This document shows, in pieces, positions 1 to 8,500 of a stretch of DNA of 64,000 bases. The notes below the pieces were generated by a model that saw nothing but the letters and a program-made list of their open reading frames with translations, searched no databases and was not told where the DNA came from. The position numbers and the translations under genes are program-made. The number at the start of each line of letters is the position of its first letter. Position 1 is the first letter of the stretch. Origin of the DNA: CAYRVX01 sp964642165 (lineage in GTDB: Bacteria; Planctomycetota; Phycisphaerae; SM23-33). The stretch covers positions 1-64,000 of the forward strand of contig CAZXOC010000002.1 of assembly GCA_964642165.1 (NCBI GenBank), given 5' to 3'.

Positions 1-718
1 CCGACAGCTCCTCGGGCACCTGGCTGCTCATCTCCATCAGCCGGTCGACGAACGGCAGGATGAACCCGTCGATGTCGGCGCGGGTGAGGTCCTCCAGGTG
101 GCACCGCGGGCGCACCCCGGCCTCGAAGGCGGCGTCCACCACCTCGCAGTAGCTGTCCATGCACTGCTTGCGGCTGTTGAACTTCAGCTTCGAGAAGATG
201 TGGTAGTCCGACGCGCTGGTGAGCATGCCGGTTTCCTTCAGCCCGGCGTCCCGGACCAGGCGGAAGTCGCCCTTGACGGCGCGGATCCACCCCGTGCACT
301 CGGGATAGCGGTGCCCCAGCGCCCGGCAGCGGTCGAGCGTCTCGCGGTCGTTCTTCGTGTAGAGGAAGAACTCCGTCTGGCGGACGACGCCGTTGGGCCC
401 GCCCAGGCGGCTCATCAGGTCGTAGATGTGCACCATCTGGTCGATGGTGTACGGCGGGCGGGCCTGCTGCCCGTCGCGGAACGTCGTGTCGCTGATCAGG
501 ATGTCGCGGTCCTTGACGCCCGCGAAGTCGAACTCCACCGCCTCGCCATCGACGTACTCCACGACGGGCCCCTCGAGGTGGATCAGCGGCGGCAGGTCGT
601 ACGGGAAGGTCTCCTCCAGCAGGTTGGGTTCTTCCGCGTCGACGAGGGGATGCGTTCTGCGGCGGTCGATGCGCTCCCCCGTGTCGCCCTCGCCGCTCAC
701 GTTCGTTTTGTGGGTCAC
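1..718 (-). CDS. HMGL-like (isopropylmalate/homocitrate synthase-type) carboxyltransferase, C-terminus off window
   Basis: The frame runs off the left edge, so only about 239 N-terminal residues are visible. The HMGL-like TIM-barrel family condenses an acyl thioester with a 2-oxo acid or cleaves such products. The family signature DTTFRDGQQ begins at residue 77 and is followed by ARPPYT; a later HLEDLTRADI segment also fits the barrel. About 70 residues without a recognised domain precede the barrel, unlike standard LeuA. A GTG start is chosen because it lies 3 nt after the acyl-carrier-protein stop, with GAGGAG inside the end of that gene, which implies translational coupling. The partnership with a carrier protein and an acyl-CoA synthetase suggests the acyl donor may be carrier-bound, but this is inference. 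Specificity cannot be assigned. Confidence 0.8.
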   Translation of the reverse strand, partial: MTHKTNVSGEGDTGERIDRRRTHPLVDAEEPNLLEETFPYDLPPLIHLEGPVVEYVDGEAVEFDFAGVKDRDILISDTTFRDGQQARPPYTIDQMVHIYDLMSRLGGPNGVVRQTEFFLYTKNDRETLDRCRALGHRYPECTGWIRAVKGDFRLVRDAGLKETGMLTSASDYHIFSKLKFNSRKQCMDSYCEVVDAAFEAGVRPRCHLEDLTRADIDGFILPFVDRLMEMSSQVPEELS

Positions 719-721
719 GGC

Positions 722-982
722 CTACTCCTCTGCGGGCACGTTCTGCTCCTTGCAGACGCGCGTGATAAACTCCACGGCCGAACCGACCGTCTCGACGGCC
801 AGCGCCGCGTCCTCGTCCATTTCGATCTTGAACTCGACCTCGTAGGCGGCGACGAGCTCGACGGACTGGACGCTCTCGGCCCCCAGGTCAAAGGTAAAGC
901 TGTGCTCCGGCTTGATCTCACTCGGGTCGATGCCCAGCACGCGGCCGGTCACGGCCTTCACGCGTTCTTCAACGGTTGCCAT
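722..982 (-). CDS. Acyl carrier protein
   Basis: This is an 86-residue acidic helical protein of ordinary ACP length. The phosphopantetheine site is DLGAES with Ser37, a variant of the usual DLGADS, followed by the helix-II pattern VQSVELVAAYEVEF and the acidic IEMDEDAA loop. The start ATG has AGGAG 9 nt upstream. It lies 99 nt downstream of the acyl-CoA synthetase and 3 nt before the HMGL-like gene on the same strand. No fab genes are nearby, so it is more likely a dedicated carrier for this cluster than the housekeeping AcpP. That role is inferred from position. Confidence 0.9.
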   Translation of the reverse strand: MATVEERVKAVTGRVLGIDPSEIKPEHSFTFDLGAESVQSVELVAAYEVEFKIEMDEDAALAVETVGSAVEFITRVCKEQNVPAEE

Positions 983-1081
983 ACCATCATCTCCTGCTGA
1001 GAGGTCATCTGTCGGCTCGTCATGCGGCGAAGGGCCTTTCCTGCGCGACCATGGCCGCGCCGTCCCGGCCCGCCATGCGGA

Positions 1082-3238
1082 CTACGGGTCAAGGCGGATA
1101 TACACGTCGGCGACCATGTTGCCGCCGGCTTCCACGGGCCTGGCGATCAGCGGGTTGACGTCCAGTTCGGCCACACGCTCGAAGTCGACCATGAGCTGCC
1201 CCAGCCGCATGAGCGATTCCTGGACGCCGGCGATGTCCGCCGGGGGGTGGCCCCGCAGGCCGCGAAGCAGCTTGCCGGCCTTGACGCCGTCGATCATCCG
1301 CCCCGCGCGGGCCCGGCTGATCGGCGCCAGGGCGAACGTCACGTCGCCGAAGAGCTCGACGTACACGCCCCCCAGCCCGAACATCAGCACGGGCCCGAAG
1401 GCGGCGTCGCGCTGGGCGCCGAGGATGACCTCGTGCCCGTGGGGGATCATCCCGCGAACCAGCACGCCGGAGACCTCCGCGCCGGGGCGCACGTCGGCCA
1501 AGTGGTCCATCATGCCCTCGAAGGCGTCGTGGACCGCGGCGGCGTCGCCCAGGTCCAGCGCCACGCCCTTCACCTCGGTCTTGTGGACGATCTGCGGGCT
1601 GACCACGCGCAGCACGACGGGGTAGCCGATCTGGTCGGCGAACGCGACGGCCTCCTCCGGCGTCCGAACCAGCCGGAACGGAGGCAGGGCCAGCCCGTAG
1701 GCCGCCAGAACGGCCAGGGCCTGGTCTTCGGGCAGGTACCCGGCCGGAGCGGCGTCGACAATCGCCGCGGCGGCGTCCCGGTCCACCGGCAGCGCTTCCG
1801 GGCGATCCTCGGGCAGCTCCCGCCACTTCCGGATCCGCTGCACCTCGGCCATGGCCCGGCAGGCCCACTCCGGCAGGATGAAGTGCGGGATGTGCGCCCG
1901 CTGGAGCAGGTGCACGCCCGGCGCCACGTCCGCGCCGCCCATGAACGAGCAGGCGATCGCCTTCGTCGCGGACTGCTGCACCTGGATGACGCCCCGGGCG
2001 ATCGCCTCGATGTCGGTCATCGACTGCGGCGTGAGGATCACGAGCGCCTGGTCGACGTTGGGGTCGTCGAGGACGGCCGCCAATGCCGCGCAGTAGCGGT
2101 CGCTGCGCGCGTCCCCGATCACGTCGACGGGGTCCTTGATGTTCGCCGCAGCGGGCAGGGAGGCCTTCAGACTGGCGGAGGTGGCCTGCTCGAAGCTCGG
2201 CACCTCGAGGCCCAGGGCGATCGCGGCGTCGGTGGCCATCACGCCGGGGCCGCCCGCGTTGGTGACGATCGCCACGCGGTTGCCCTGCGGCAGTGGCTGG
2301 TAGGCGTACATGACCGCGGCGTTGAACAACTGCTCGATGCTGTCGACGCGGAGGATGCCGGACTCGCGGAAGATGGCGTCGGCCACGGCGTCCTGCCCGG
2401 CGAGCGAGCCGGTGTGGCTGGCGGCGGCCTTGGCGCCCTGCGGCGTGCGCCCGGACTTCAGCGCCAGGATGGGCTTGCCCTTCGGGCCCCGTGTCACGCG
2501 GCGAGCGGCCTCGGCCAGGGCCCGGCCGTCCGTGATCTCCTCCAGGTACAGCAGGATCACGTCCGTCTTGTCGTCCTCGTACAGGTAGTGCAGCAGGTCG
2601 ACCTCACTGACGCCTGCCTTGTTGCCGAAACTGACGAACTTGCTGAAGCCGATGGCGCGGTCTCTGGCGTAGTCCAGCACGGCCGTGCACAGCGCGCCGG
2701 ACTGGCTGAGGAACGCGATGCGCCCAACCTGGGGCATCTTCCGGGCGAAGGAGGCGTTCAGGCACGACGCGGGATCGGTGTTGATCACCCCGAGGCAGTT
2801 CGGCCCGATCATGTCGATGCCGTAGTCGTCACAGATGTCCCGGATCTGCCGCTCGCGCTCGGCGCCGGTCGGCCCGACCTCGCGGAACCCCGCCGAGACG
2901 ACGATGACCGCCCGCACGCCCTTCTCGCCGCACTGGCGGATCGCCTTGTGGACCACGTTGGCCGGGTAGACGATCACCGCAAGGTCGACGTCGTCGTCGA
3001 TGTCGATCACGTAGCGGTACGCCCGAACGGAGCAGATGCTGCGCTTGAAGGGCGCCACGGGATACAGCGTGCCCGTGAACCCGCTGTCGAGGATGTTGCG
3101 GAAAATGTCGTGCGGGACCGTGCCGGGGGTCGGCACCACGCCGCAGACCGCCACCGACCTCGGGTAGAAGATGCTCTCCAGCGAGCGCTGGCGCTGGCCC
3201 GAGGTCGATCCGGTCCGGTCCATGGCCGCCATGGTCAT
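1082..3238 (-). CDS. NDP-forming acyl-CoA synthetase (fused alpha/beta, acetate-CoA ligase type)
   Basis: The protein has 718 residues, the usual length of a fused ADP-forming acyl-CoA synthetase. These enzymes reversibly couple acyl-CoA hydrolysis to ATP formation through a phosphohistidine. Residues about 20-150 form a CoA-binding Rossmann domain (SVAVCGVVPTPG, later IGPNCLGVINTDP). Residues 170-300 are the succinyl-CoA-ligase-like domain with FLSQSGAL and the conserved ASHTGSLAG loop (His275). From about residue 500 to the end is an ATP-grasp domain (IGYPVVLRVVSPQIVHKTEV). The start is supported by AGGAG 8 nt upstream and lies 14 nt after the GlmU-like stop. The acyl substrate is unknown; the ACP and HMGL-like genes downstream suggest a thioester pathway rather than simple acetate overflow. 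Confidence 0.9.
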   Translation of the reverse strand: MTMAAMDRTGSTSGQRQRSLESIFYPRSVAVCGVVPTPGTVPHDIFRNILDSGFTGTLYPVAPFKRSICSVRAYRYVIDIDDDVDLAVIVYPANVVHKAIRQCGEKGVRAVIVVSAGFREVGPTGAERERQIRDICDDYGIDMIGPNCLGVINTDPASCLNASFARKMPQVGRIAFLSQSGALCTAVLDYARDRAIGFSKFVSFGNKAGVSEVDLLHYLYEDDKTDVILLYLEEITDGRALAEAARRVTRGPKGKPILALKSGRTPQGAKAAASHTGSLAGQDAVADAIFRESGILRVDSIEQLFNAAVMYAYQPLPQGNRVAIVTNAGGPGVMATDAAIALGLEVPSFEQATSASLKASLPAAANIKDPVDVIGDARSDRYCAALAAVLDDPNVDQALVILTPQSMTDIEAIARGVIQVQQSATKAIACSFMGGADVAPGVHLLQRAHIPHFILPEWACRAMAEVQRIRKWRELPEDRPEALPVDRDAAAAIVDAAPAGYLPEDQALAVLAAYGLALPPFRLVRTPEEAVAFADQIGYPVVLRVVSPQIVHKTEVKGVALDLGDAAAVHDAFEGMMDHLADVRPGAEVSGVLVRGMIPHGHEVILGAQRDAAFGPVLMFGLGGVYVELFGDVTFALAPISRARAGRMIDGVKAGKLLRGLRGHPPADIAGVQESLMRLGQLMVDFERVAELDVNPLIARPVEAGGNMVADVYIRLDP

Positions 3239-3252
3239 CCGTCTCTCCTGCG

Positions 3253-4539
3253 CTATCCGCCTCGCTGCATCCACCGCCGGCCTCGCCGGATCAGCGGGTC
3301 CCGCTCCGCCGCCGTTTGCTCGAAGACCGCGTCCCACATGGCCTGCTGGGCGTCGGTCCACTTCCGGCCGCGTCGCTCCATCACGGCGGCGGCCGTCTCG
3401 TACACCTTCCGCCGGCCGAAGCCCTTCGTCACCACGCCCTCCAGGAACCATGAGAACGAGGGGATGAACTTCGGCAGGGGCTTGCCCGTCGCCAGGATCA
3501 CGCACATCGACCCGACGTACGCCCCGGTGTTGAGCAGCGTGCCGATGGACGTCTTGGTGTGGTCGCCGATCAGCGCCCCGACCTTGGTGGAGCCGGTGTC
3601 GATCGTCCGCCGCGTGCCCAGGGTCATGGAGACGGTGGAGTAGTCGTTCTTGAGGTCGCTGTTGGTCGTCAGCGCCCCGAGGTTGACCCATTCGCCCACG
3701 TAGGCGTGCCCGAGGAAGCCGTCGTGGTACTTGTTCGAGTGCCCGTGCACGATCGATTCCTCGATCTCGCCGCCGATGCGGCAGACCGGGCCGATCGACG
3801 TGCCCTCGCGGCACTTCGCGCCCAGCAGGACCGAGCGCTTGCCGACGTACGCCGGGCCCTCGATCCGCGTGAAGGGGTGGATCTCCGCCTCCTCGTCGAT
3901 GTAGATCGGCCCGTCCGTGGCGTCGAGAACCACCATCGGGTGGACCCGCGCGCGCCGCGCGACGTACACGTCCCTCTCGCGCCCGCGGATGGCGCAGGGC
4001 TTCTCGACCGTGCCTTCGATGCCGCGCCGCCCCGCCGCCGCGAAGTCCGCCGCGATCTGCTCGCCGTTGGCCAGCACCAGCTCCCACGTGTACCGCCACG
4101 TCGGCAGCGACGACCGCACGGTCGGCAGCTTCGCCTTGGCGGCATCGAGGAACGCGTCGATGCCGTCGCTCGGGAGGTTCGCCCCGTCGCCCTGCGCCAC
4201 GCGGGCGTAGAGCACGCCGCCGGACTCGTCCAGGGCGACCTCGCTCGCGCCGGTCGGCGAGACGCGGAACGCCTCCGCCTTGACGCGCCCGTCCACGAGG
4301 AGCAAGTCGTCGCCCACCAGCACCGACGGGTCATTCACCGGCCGCGCCGTCCGCTCAGCGTACGCGCCGGCCAGGTAGTCCGGCACGAAGCATGCCACGT
4401 CGTCGGCGTCGACGGCCGCCACCAGCCTCTCGCCGAGCGTCGTGGTGCCGCAGCGCAGCTCCCAGGTGGGTCGACTCCAGGAAAGCGGATGGAAGTTGCT
4501 TCGGGCCTCGTCCGCCCGGTCGAGAAGGATCAATCGCAT
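3253..4539 (-). CDS. GlmU-family sugar-1-phosphate nucleotidyltransferase/acetyltransferase-like protein
   Basis: This 428-residue protein resembles the alternative GlmU family found in Bacteroidetes and Planctomycetes. The N-terminal segment has the family's HPLSWSRPTWELRCGTTTL opening, where a nucleotidyltransferase fold replaces the canonical LxAGxGTRM loop. Residues about 195-385 are a left-handed beta-helix of hexapeptide repeats, including the run IDEEAEIHPFTRIEGPAYVG and later GHTKTS-like turns, typical of acyltransferases. A role in UDP-N-acetylglucosamine or a related sugar nucleotide is likely but not proven. No strong Shine-Dalgarno precedes the ATG. It is first or second in a minus-strand run with the acyl-CoA synthetase 14 nt downstream. 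Confidence 0.8.
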   Translation of the reverse strand: MRLILLDRADEARSNFHPLSWSRPTWELRCGTTTLGERLVAAVDADDVACFVPDYLAGAYAERTARPVNDPSVLVGDDLLLVDGRVKAEAFRVSPTGASEVALDESGGVLYARVAQGDGANLPSDGIDAFLDAAKAKLPTVRSSLPTWRYTWELVLANGEQIAADFAAAGRRGIEGTVEKPCAIRGRERDVYVARRARVHPMVVLDATDGPIYIDEEAEIHPFTRIEGPAYVGKRSVLLGAKCREGTSIGPVCRIGGEIEESIVHGHSNKYHDGFLGHAYVGEWVNLGALTTNSDLKNDYSTVSMTLGTRRTIDTGSTKVGALIGDHTKTSIGTLLNTGAYVGSMCVILATGKPLPKFIPSFSWFLEGVVTKGFGRRKVYETAAAVMERRGRKWTDAQQAMWDAVFEQTAAERDPLIRRGRRWMQRGG

Positions 4540-4598
4540 GAAACGTCGTCCGTTGTCGCAGGAAGAAAACCAGTTGACGCAGCCCAATGCCGGCCGAC

Positions 4599-5402
4599 TC
4601 ACCCCTTCCCGGGGAACACCTCGTCGGCCGTGCCCGACATGATACGCTCCTGGTCGGCCTCCGCCAAGGCCAGCTTGGCGAAGATCGCCAAGTCCAGCTC
4701 GATGTGCTCTCTCTGCTTGGCCAGCCCGTCGGGCACTCGGCTGTCGGTGCCGAACATCAGGCGGTCGGGCCCGCAGAAGCTGACAGCGTTGGCGACGGCT
4801 TGCTCGCGGACGTGCGGCGGCGTGCCGCGGGTCAGGTCGACGTAGCTCTGCCAGCGGGTCCTGTCGTGGCCGGCGGCGGCGCGCATCCGGCCCATGACGG
4901 CCAGGCACTCCTCGCACCACGGCCAGGAAATGTGCGCCATCGCGAAGCGGATGTTCGGATAGTGCAGCAGCTTCTCCAGGTACAGCGGCTTGCAGAAGCG
5001 CGAGCCGTCGTCGTTGCCGTACAGGATGCCCGTGTGGATCAGCACGCTCGCCCGCAGCTCGTGGAGCGTCTCCCAGAACGGCTCGAGGCGCTGCTCGTAG
5101 GCATACCAGTGGTCGGGAATCAGCTTGATGCCGGCGAAGCCCATCTCCTCCAGCGCCTCGCGCGCCAGGCCGCGAATGCCGGGGATCGTCGGCTCCAGCC
5201 AGGCCAGCCCGCCGATCCTCTCCGGCGCGGCGTCGAAGAGCTTCTTCGTCAGCAGGAGCTTCTCCCGCGTGTACTGGAGCGAGACTCGCTCCTTCGGCGA
5301 GCAGACGAGGATGCGGTCCACGCCGTTGGCGTCCATCGCCTTGAGAACGCTCGCCGCGTCGGCCTCGGCCGATTGGTGCACGTGGCAGTCTACGATTCGC
5401 AT
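4599..5402 (-). CDS. Amidohydrolase-2 family metal-dependent hydrolase
   Basis: This 267-residue TIM-barrel hydrolase opens with MRIVDCHVHQ, the H-x-H metal ligands on strand 1. MAHISWPW is strand 5-6 and FGTDSRVPDG contains the conserved Asp near the C-terminus. The family covers decarboxylases, lactonases and hydrolases of ring or carboxylate compounds, so a substrate cannot be given. It lies 59 nt before the GlmU-like gene on the same strand, and a TATGCT -10 box sits 45 nt upstream of the ATG. Two further members of the same family occur at 22629 and 42067; they are not close paralogues by eye. Confidence 0.8.
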   Translation of the reverse strand: MRIVDCHVHQSAEADAASVLKAMDANGVDRILVCSPKERVSLQYTREKLLLTKKLFDAAPERIGGLAWLEPTIPGIRGLAREALEEMGFAGIKLIPDHWYAYEQRLEPFWETLHELRASVLIHTGILYGNDDGSRFCKPLYLEKLLHYPNIRFAMAHISWPWCEECLAVMGRMRAAAGHDRTRWQSYVDLTRGTPPHVREQAVANAVSFCGPDRLMFGTDSRVPDGLAKQREHIELDLAIFAKLALAEADQERIMSGTADEVFPGKG

Positions 5403-5446
5403 GGGGTGGGCCCTTTCGTGGTGCGCCTTGTCGGGATCGGCCTGAC

Positions 5447-5475
5447 AGCATACCGGCGCGGGAGCCGAAGCGAAA
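5447..5475 (-). promoter_or_regulatory. Candidate sigma70 promoter for the 5402 hydrolase
   Basis: On the minus strand a weak -35 TTTCGC is followed after 17 nt by TATGCT. The following bases read GTCA, and the same TATGCTGTCA string recurs at the promoter of the DUF1080 gene (40237-40242), which strengthens the call. Confidence 0.45.
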
Positions 5476-5565
5476 CGCTCGACCCGGGGGGCCTTTCCCC
5501 GCGCGGCGGTGCGCGGTAGCGTGTTGCTCCGGATGGCGGGATGCCCCAACGAAGGAGACGCCCCG

Positions 5566-8500
5566 ATGTGGAACGCCCGATGGGCTCGCGCGGTTCGGTG
5601 GCTCGCCGCAGTTGTCGCCGCGTCGGCGGCGCTGATCCAGTCCCCGGCGCTGGGCAAGGACGCCGACCTCGTCCTTGGCGGGCCCGGTGCCGGCAAGGGC
5701 ACGTTCGCGCGGATCCTGGACATCACCTTCGATGCGCGCGGCATCCTGTACGTGCTCGACGGCGGGCCCTTCCAGAAGCGCGACGAGACCGTCGAGGGCA
5801 ACTTTCTGGTCCAGAAGTTCGACGGGCGCGGGCGGTTCGTCTCGCAGTTCTCCGTGCACGACGAGCAGCTCGGCGAGCGGAACGACCCGGCGCGACTGGC
5901 AGTCGACTCCCGCGGGAACGTATACGTAACGCAGCCGAAGGCCGGCGTCGTCCAGCAGTTCTCGCCGGACGGCAAGCTGCTCCGGCGGCTCGACGTGCCG
6001 AACGCCTTTGCGATCGCGGTGCACAAGACCGGCGAGGGCGAGCGCGTGCTGGTGGCGCCCCGGCCCGGCGGCGGCGAGGCCATCGACCGCCTGGCGGTCC
6101 TCCAGCCCACGGGCGCCGTCGGCGAGCCGCTCAAGCTCACCCGCAAGCTGACGCGCTGCAGCGACCTGGCCATCGACGCCGGCGGCAGCGTCTACGCTCA
6201 GGCCGACACACGCCAGGTCCACAAGTTCGACGCGGTCGGCCGGCACAGGCTGACGATCGGCGCGGGCACCACCGGGCGACTGGAGGACGGCAGCGAGCTG
6301 TGGCACAGCGTCGCCGTGGACCCCGCGGGCAACGTGTACTCGCTGGCCTGCGGGTGGATCGCGCGGTTTGACGCGGCCGTGACGTCTGTCACGCGCCGCC
6401 AGGGCAAGTTCACGTGGTACGACCCGTGGATCCCGCACGCCGCGTACACCATGCTGGCGGTCGATCCGACGGGGCGCCTGTGGGTCGCGACCAGCGGGCA
6501 CGACGACGGCAAGGGCCGCTACCACCGCCGCCCCGTCGTGCTGCGGACCGCCGAGGACTTCTTCGGCAAGAAGGCCGAAACACACAGCGCCTTGCTGCTC
6601 GGCCTCAACGCCGAGATCGTCCCGCGCCTGCCCTACCACGTCGGCTGCCACCTGGAGCCGGTGACGGTCGACTTCGTCGTCAAGCCCGGCGTGCGGCGCG
6701 TCCACGACGTGTCGGTGGCCTGGGGCATCCGCGACGTGCTCGGCGCCGAGGCCGCCGCGGGGCGCTTCGACCTCAAGCTCGTCGATGGCCAGGAGGCGCG
6801 CCGGGCCTTCACCTTCACGCCGCGGCGCTGGGGCTGGTACACGATCGAGGTGAACATCGCCGCTGCCGGCCGGCGACTGGTCGGCATCGGAGCGCACCTG
6901 GGCCTGACGCCCGCGTACCCCCACCTGCCCCTGCTGAAGGCCGGCCAGTCCCCCGGCGGCTGGGAGGACCCCCTGCGCCAGGCGTTCGTGGGACTGCCGC
7001 TTCTGCGCGTGCACCCGCGCCCCGGGCAGCTCGACAAGCTCGAGAAGGTCCTCGCCGACTGCGCCAGGCACGGGGTGACTCCGCTGGCGCAGTTCACCGG
7101 CAAGAAGGAGGCCACCCACGACTTCGTCGCCAGGACCGTGACGCGCTTCAAGGGGCGCATCCGCCACTGGGAGATCATCAACGAGCCGAACTTCTCGTTC
7201 TCGCCCGCCGAGTACGTCACGCTTTGCGGTCGGCTCTATCCGCTGATCAAGGCGATCGACCCGTCGGCGAAGGTGCTGGCCCCGGCGGTCTGCGGCGTGC
7301 AGTTGCCGTGGTACCGGGCGTTCTACGAGCGCGGCGGCCACGGAAGCTGCGACATCCTCTCCGTCCACGACTACGAAGGCCACGAGAGCATCGACCCGTT
7401 CCACTGGCGTCGGAAGTTCGGCGACCTGCGCCGGGTGATGAGAGGCCATCGCGACGCCGACAAGCCCATCTGGCAGACGGAGCGCGGCATGCCCGGCGTG
7501 CGGGCGGACTGCTTTCTGGGCCCGGCCCAGGCCGTCCGCGAACTGCTTCACCGCAACCTGCTGGCCTCGTTCGGCATCCCCAGCGAGCACAGCGTCTACT
7601 ACTACCTCAACCACGGTGGCTACGGGGCCTACCCGGCGTACCTGTGGTCGCGCGTGGGCCCGCACCCCGCCGCCTTGGCCCTGCGCACGCGGCGGGCCAT
7701 GCTCATGGGGCGCAAGCTCGCCGAGCGCATCGACCTCGGGACGACGGGCAGCAAGTGCCTCCTCGCCCTGCGCTACGCCGGTGGCCCCGGGCAGGTCATC
7801 ACGCTCCAGAGCCTCGGCACGCTGGACTGGCCCATGGAGCTGCCGGTCTCGGGCGGGGAGTCGCTTGCCGTCGTCGATGCGTTCGGCAACGAGCAGGCCG
7901 CGCCCGTGCGGTCCGGCAAGGCGCGCGTGACCGTCGGCGCGCTGCCCATCTACCTGCGGCTGGCCGAGGGGCAGAAGGTGACGATCCCGAAGCTGGACCT
8001 CGGGCGCAACCTGGCGCCGCTGGCGACCTTCTCCTACTCGGGCAAGCTGAAGCACGAGGACACGACGGTGCTGGCCAATGGCGTCTTCGAGAGCCCCCAC
8101 GCCGGCTACCCGACGCAGTACCGCTACCTCGAGGGCGAGATCACCTCCTTCCCGCAGTACCTGAACATCACCTTCCCCCACCCGCGGACCGTCGACCGCA
8201 TGCTGGTCTTCAGCCTGCGCGCCGACAACATGCAGACGGCGCTGCTGGACTACGACGTCGAGGCCCACGTCGCCGGCCGCTGGACCACCGTCTGCCGCAC
8301 GCGCACGCCGATGCCGGCCAGCTCCGCCGTCCTCACGCCCCAGTGCAAGGCCAACACGTGGTACATGGACACGAACTTCTTCCGCAATGAGTTCAGGCCG
8401 GTGACGGCGCATCGCCTGCGCCTGGTGGTGCGGAACACGACGCGGGGCCTGCTGCCGGATGCGGCGGCCGAACGCATCACCGGGAGGGACTTCGGCCCGC

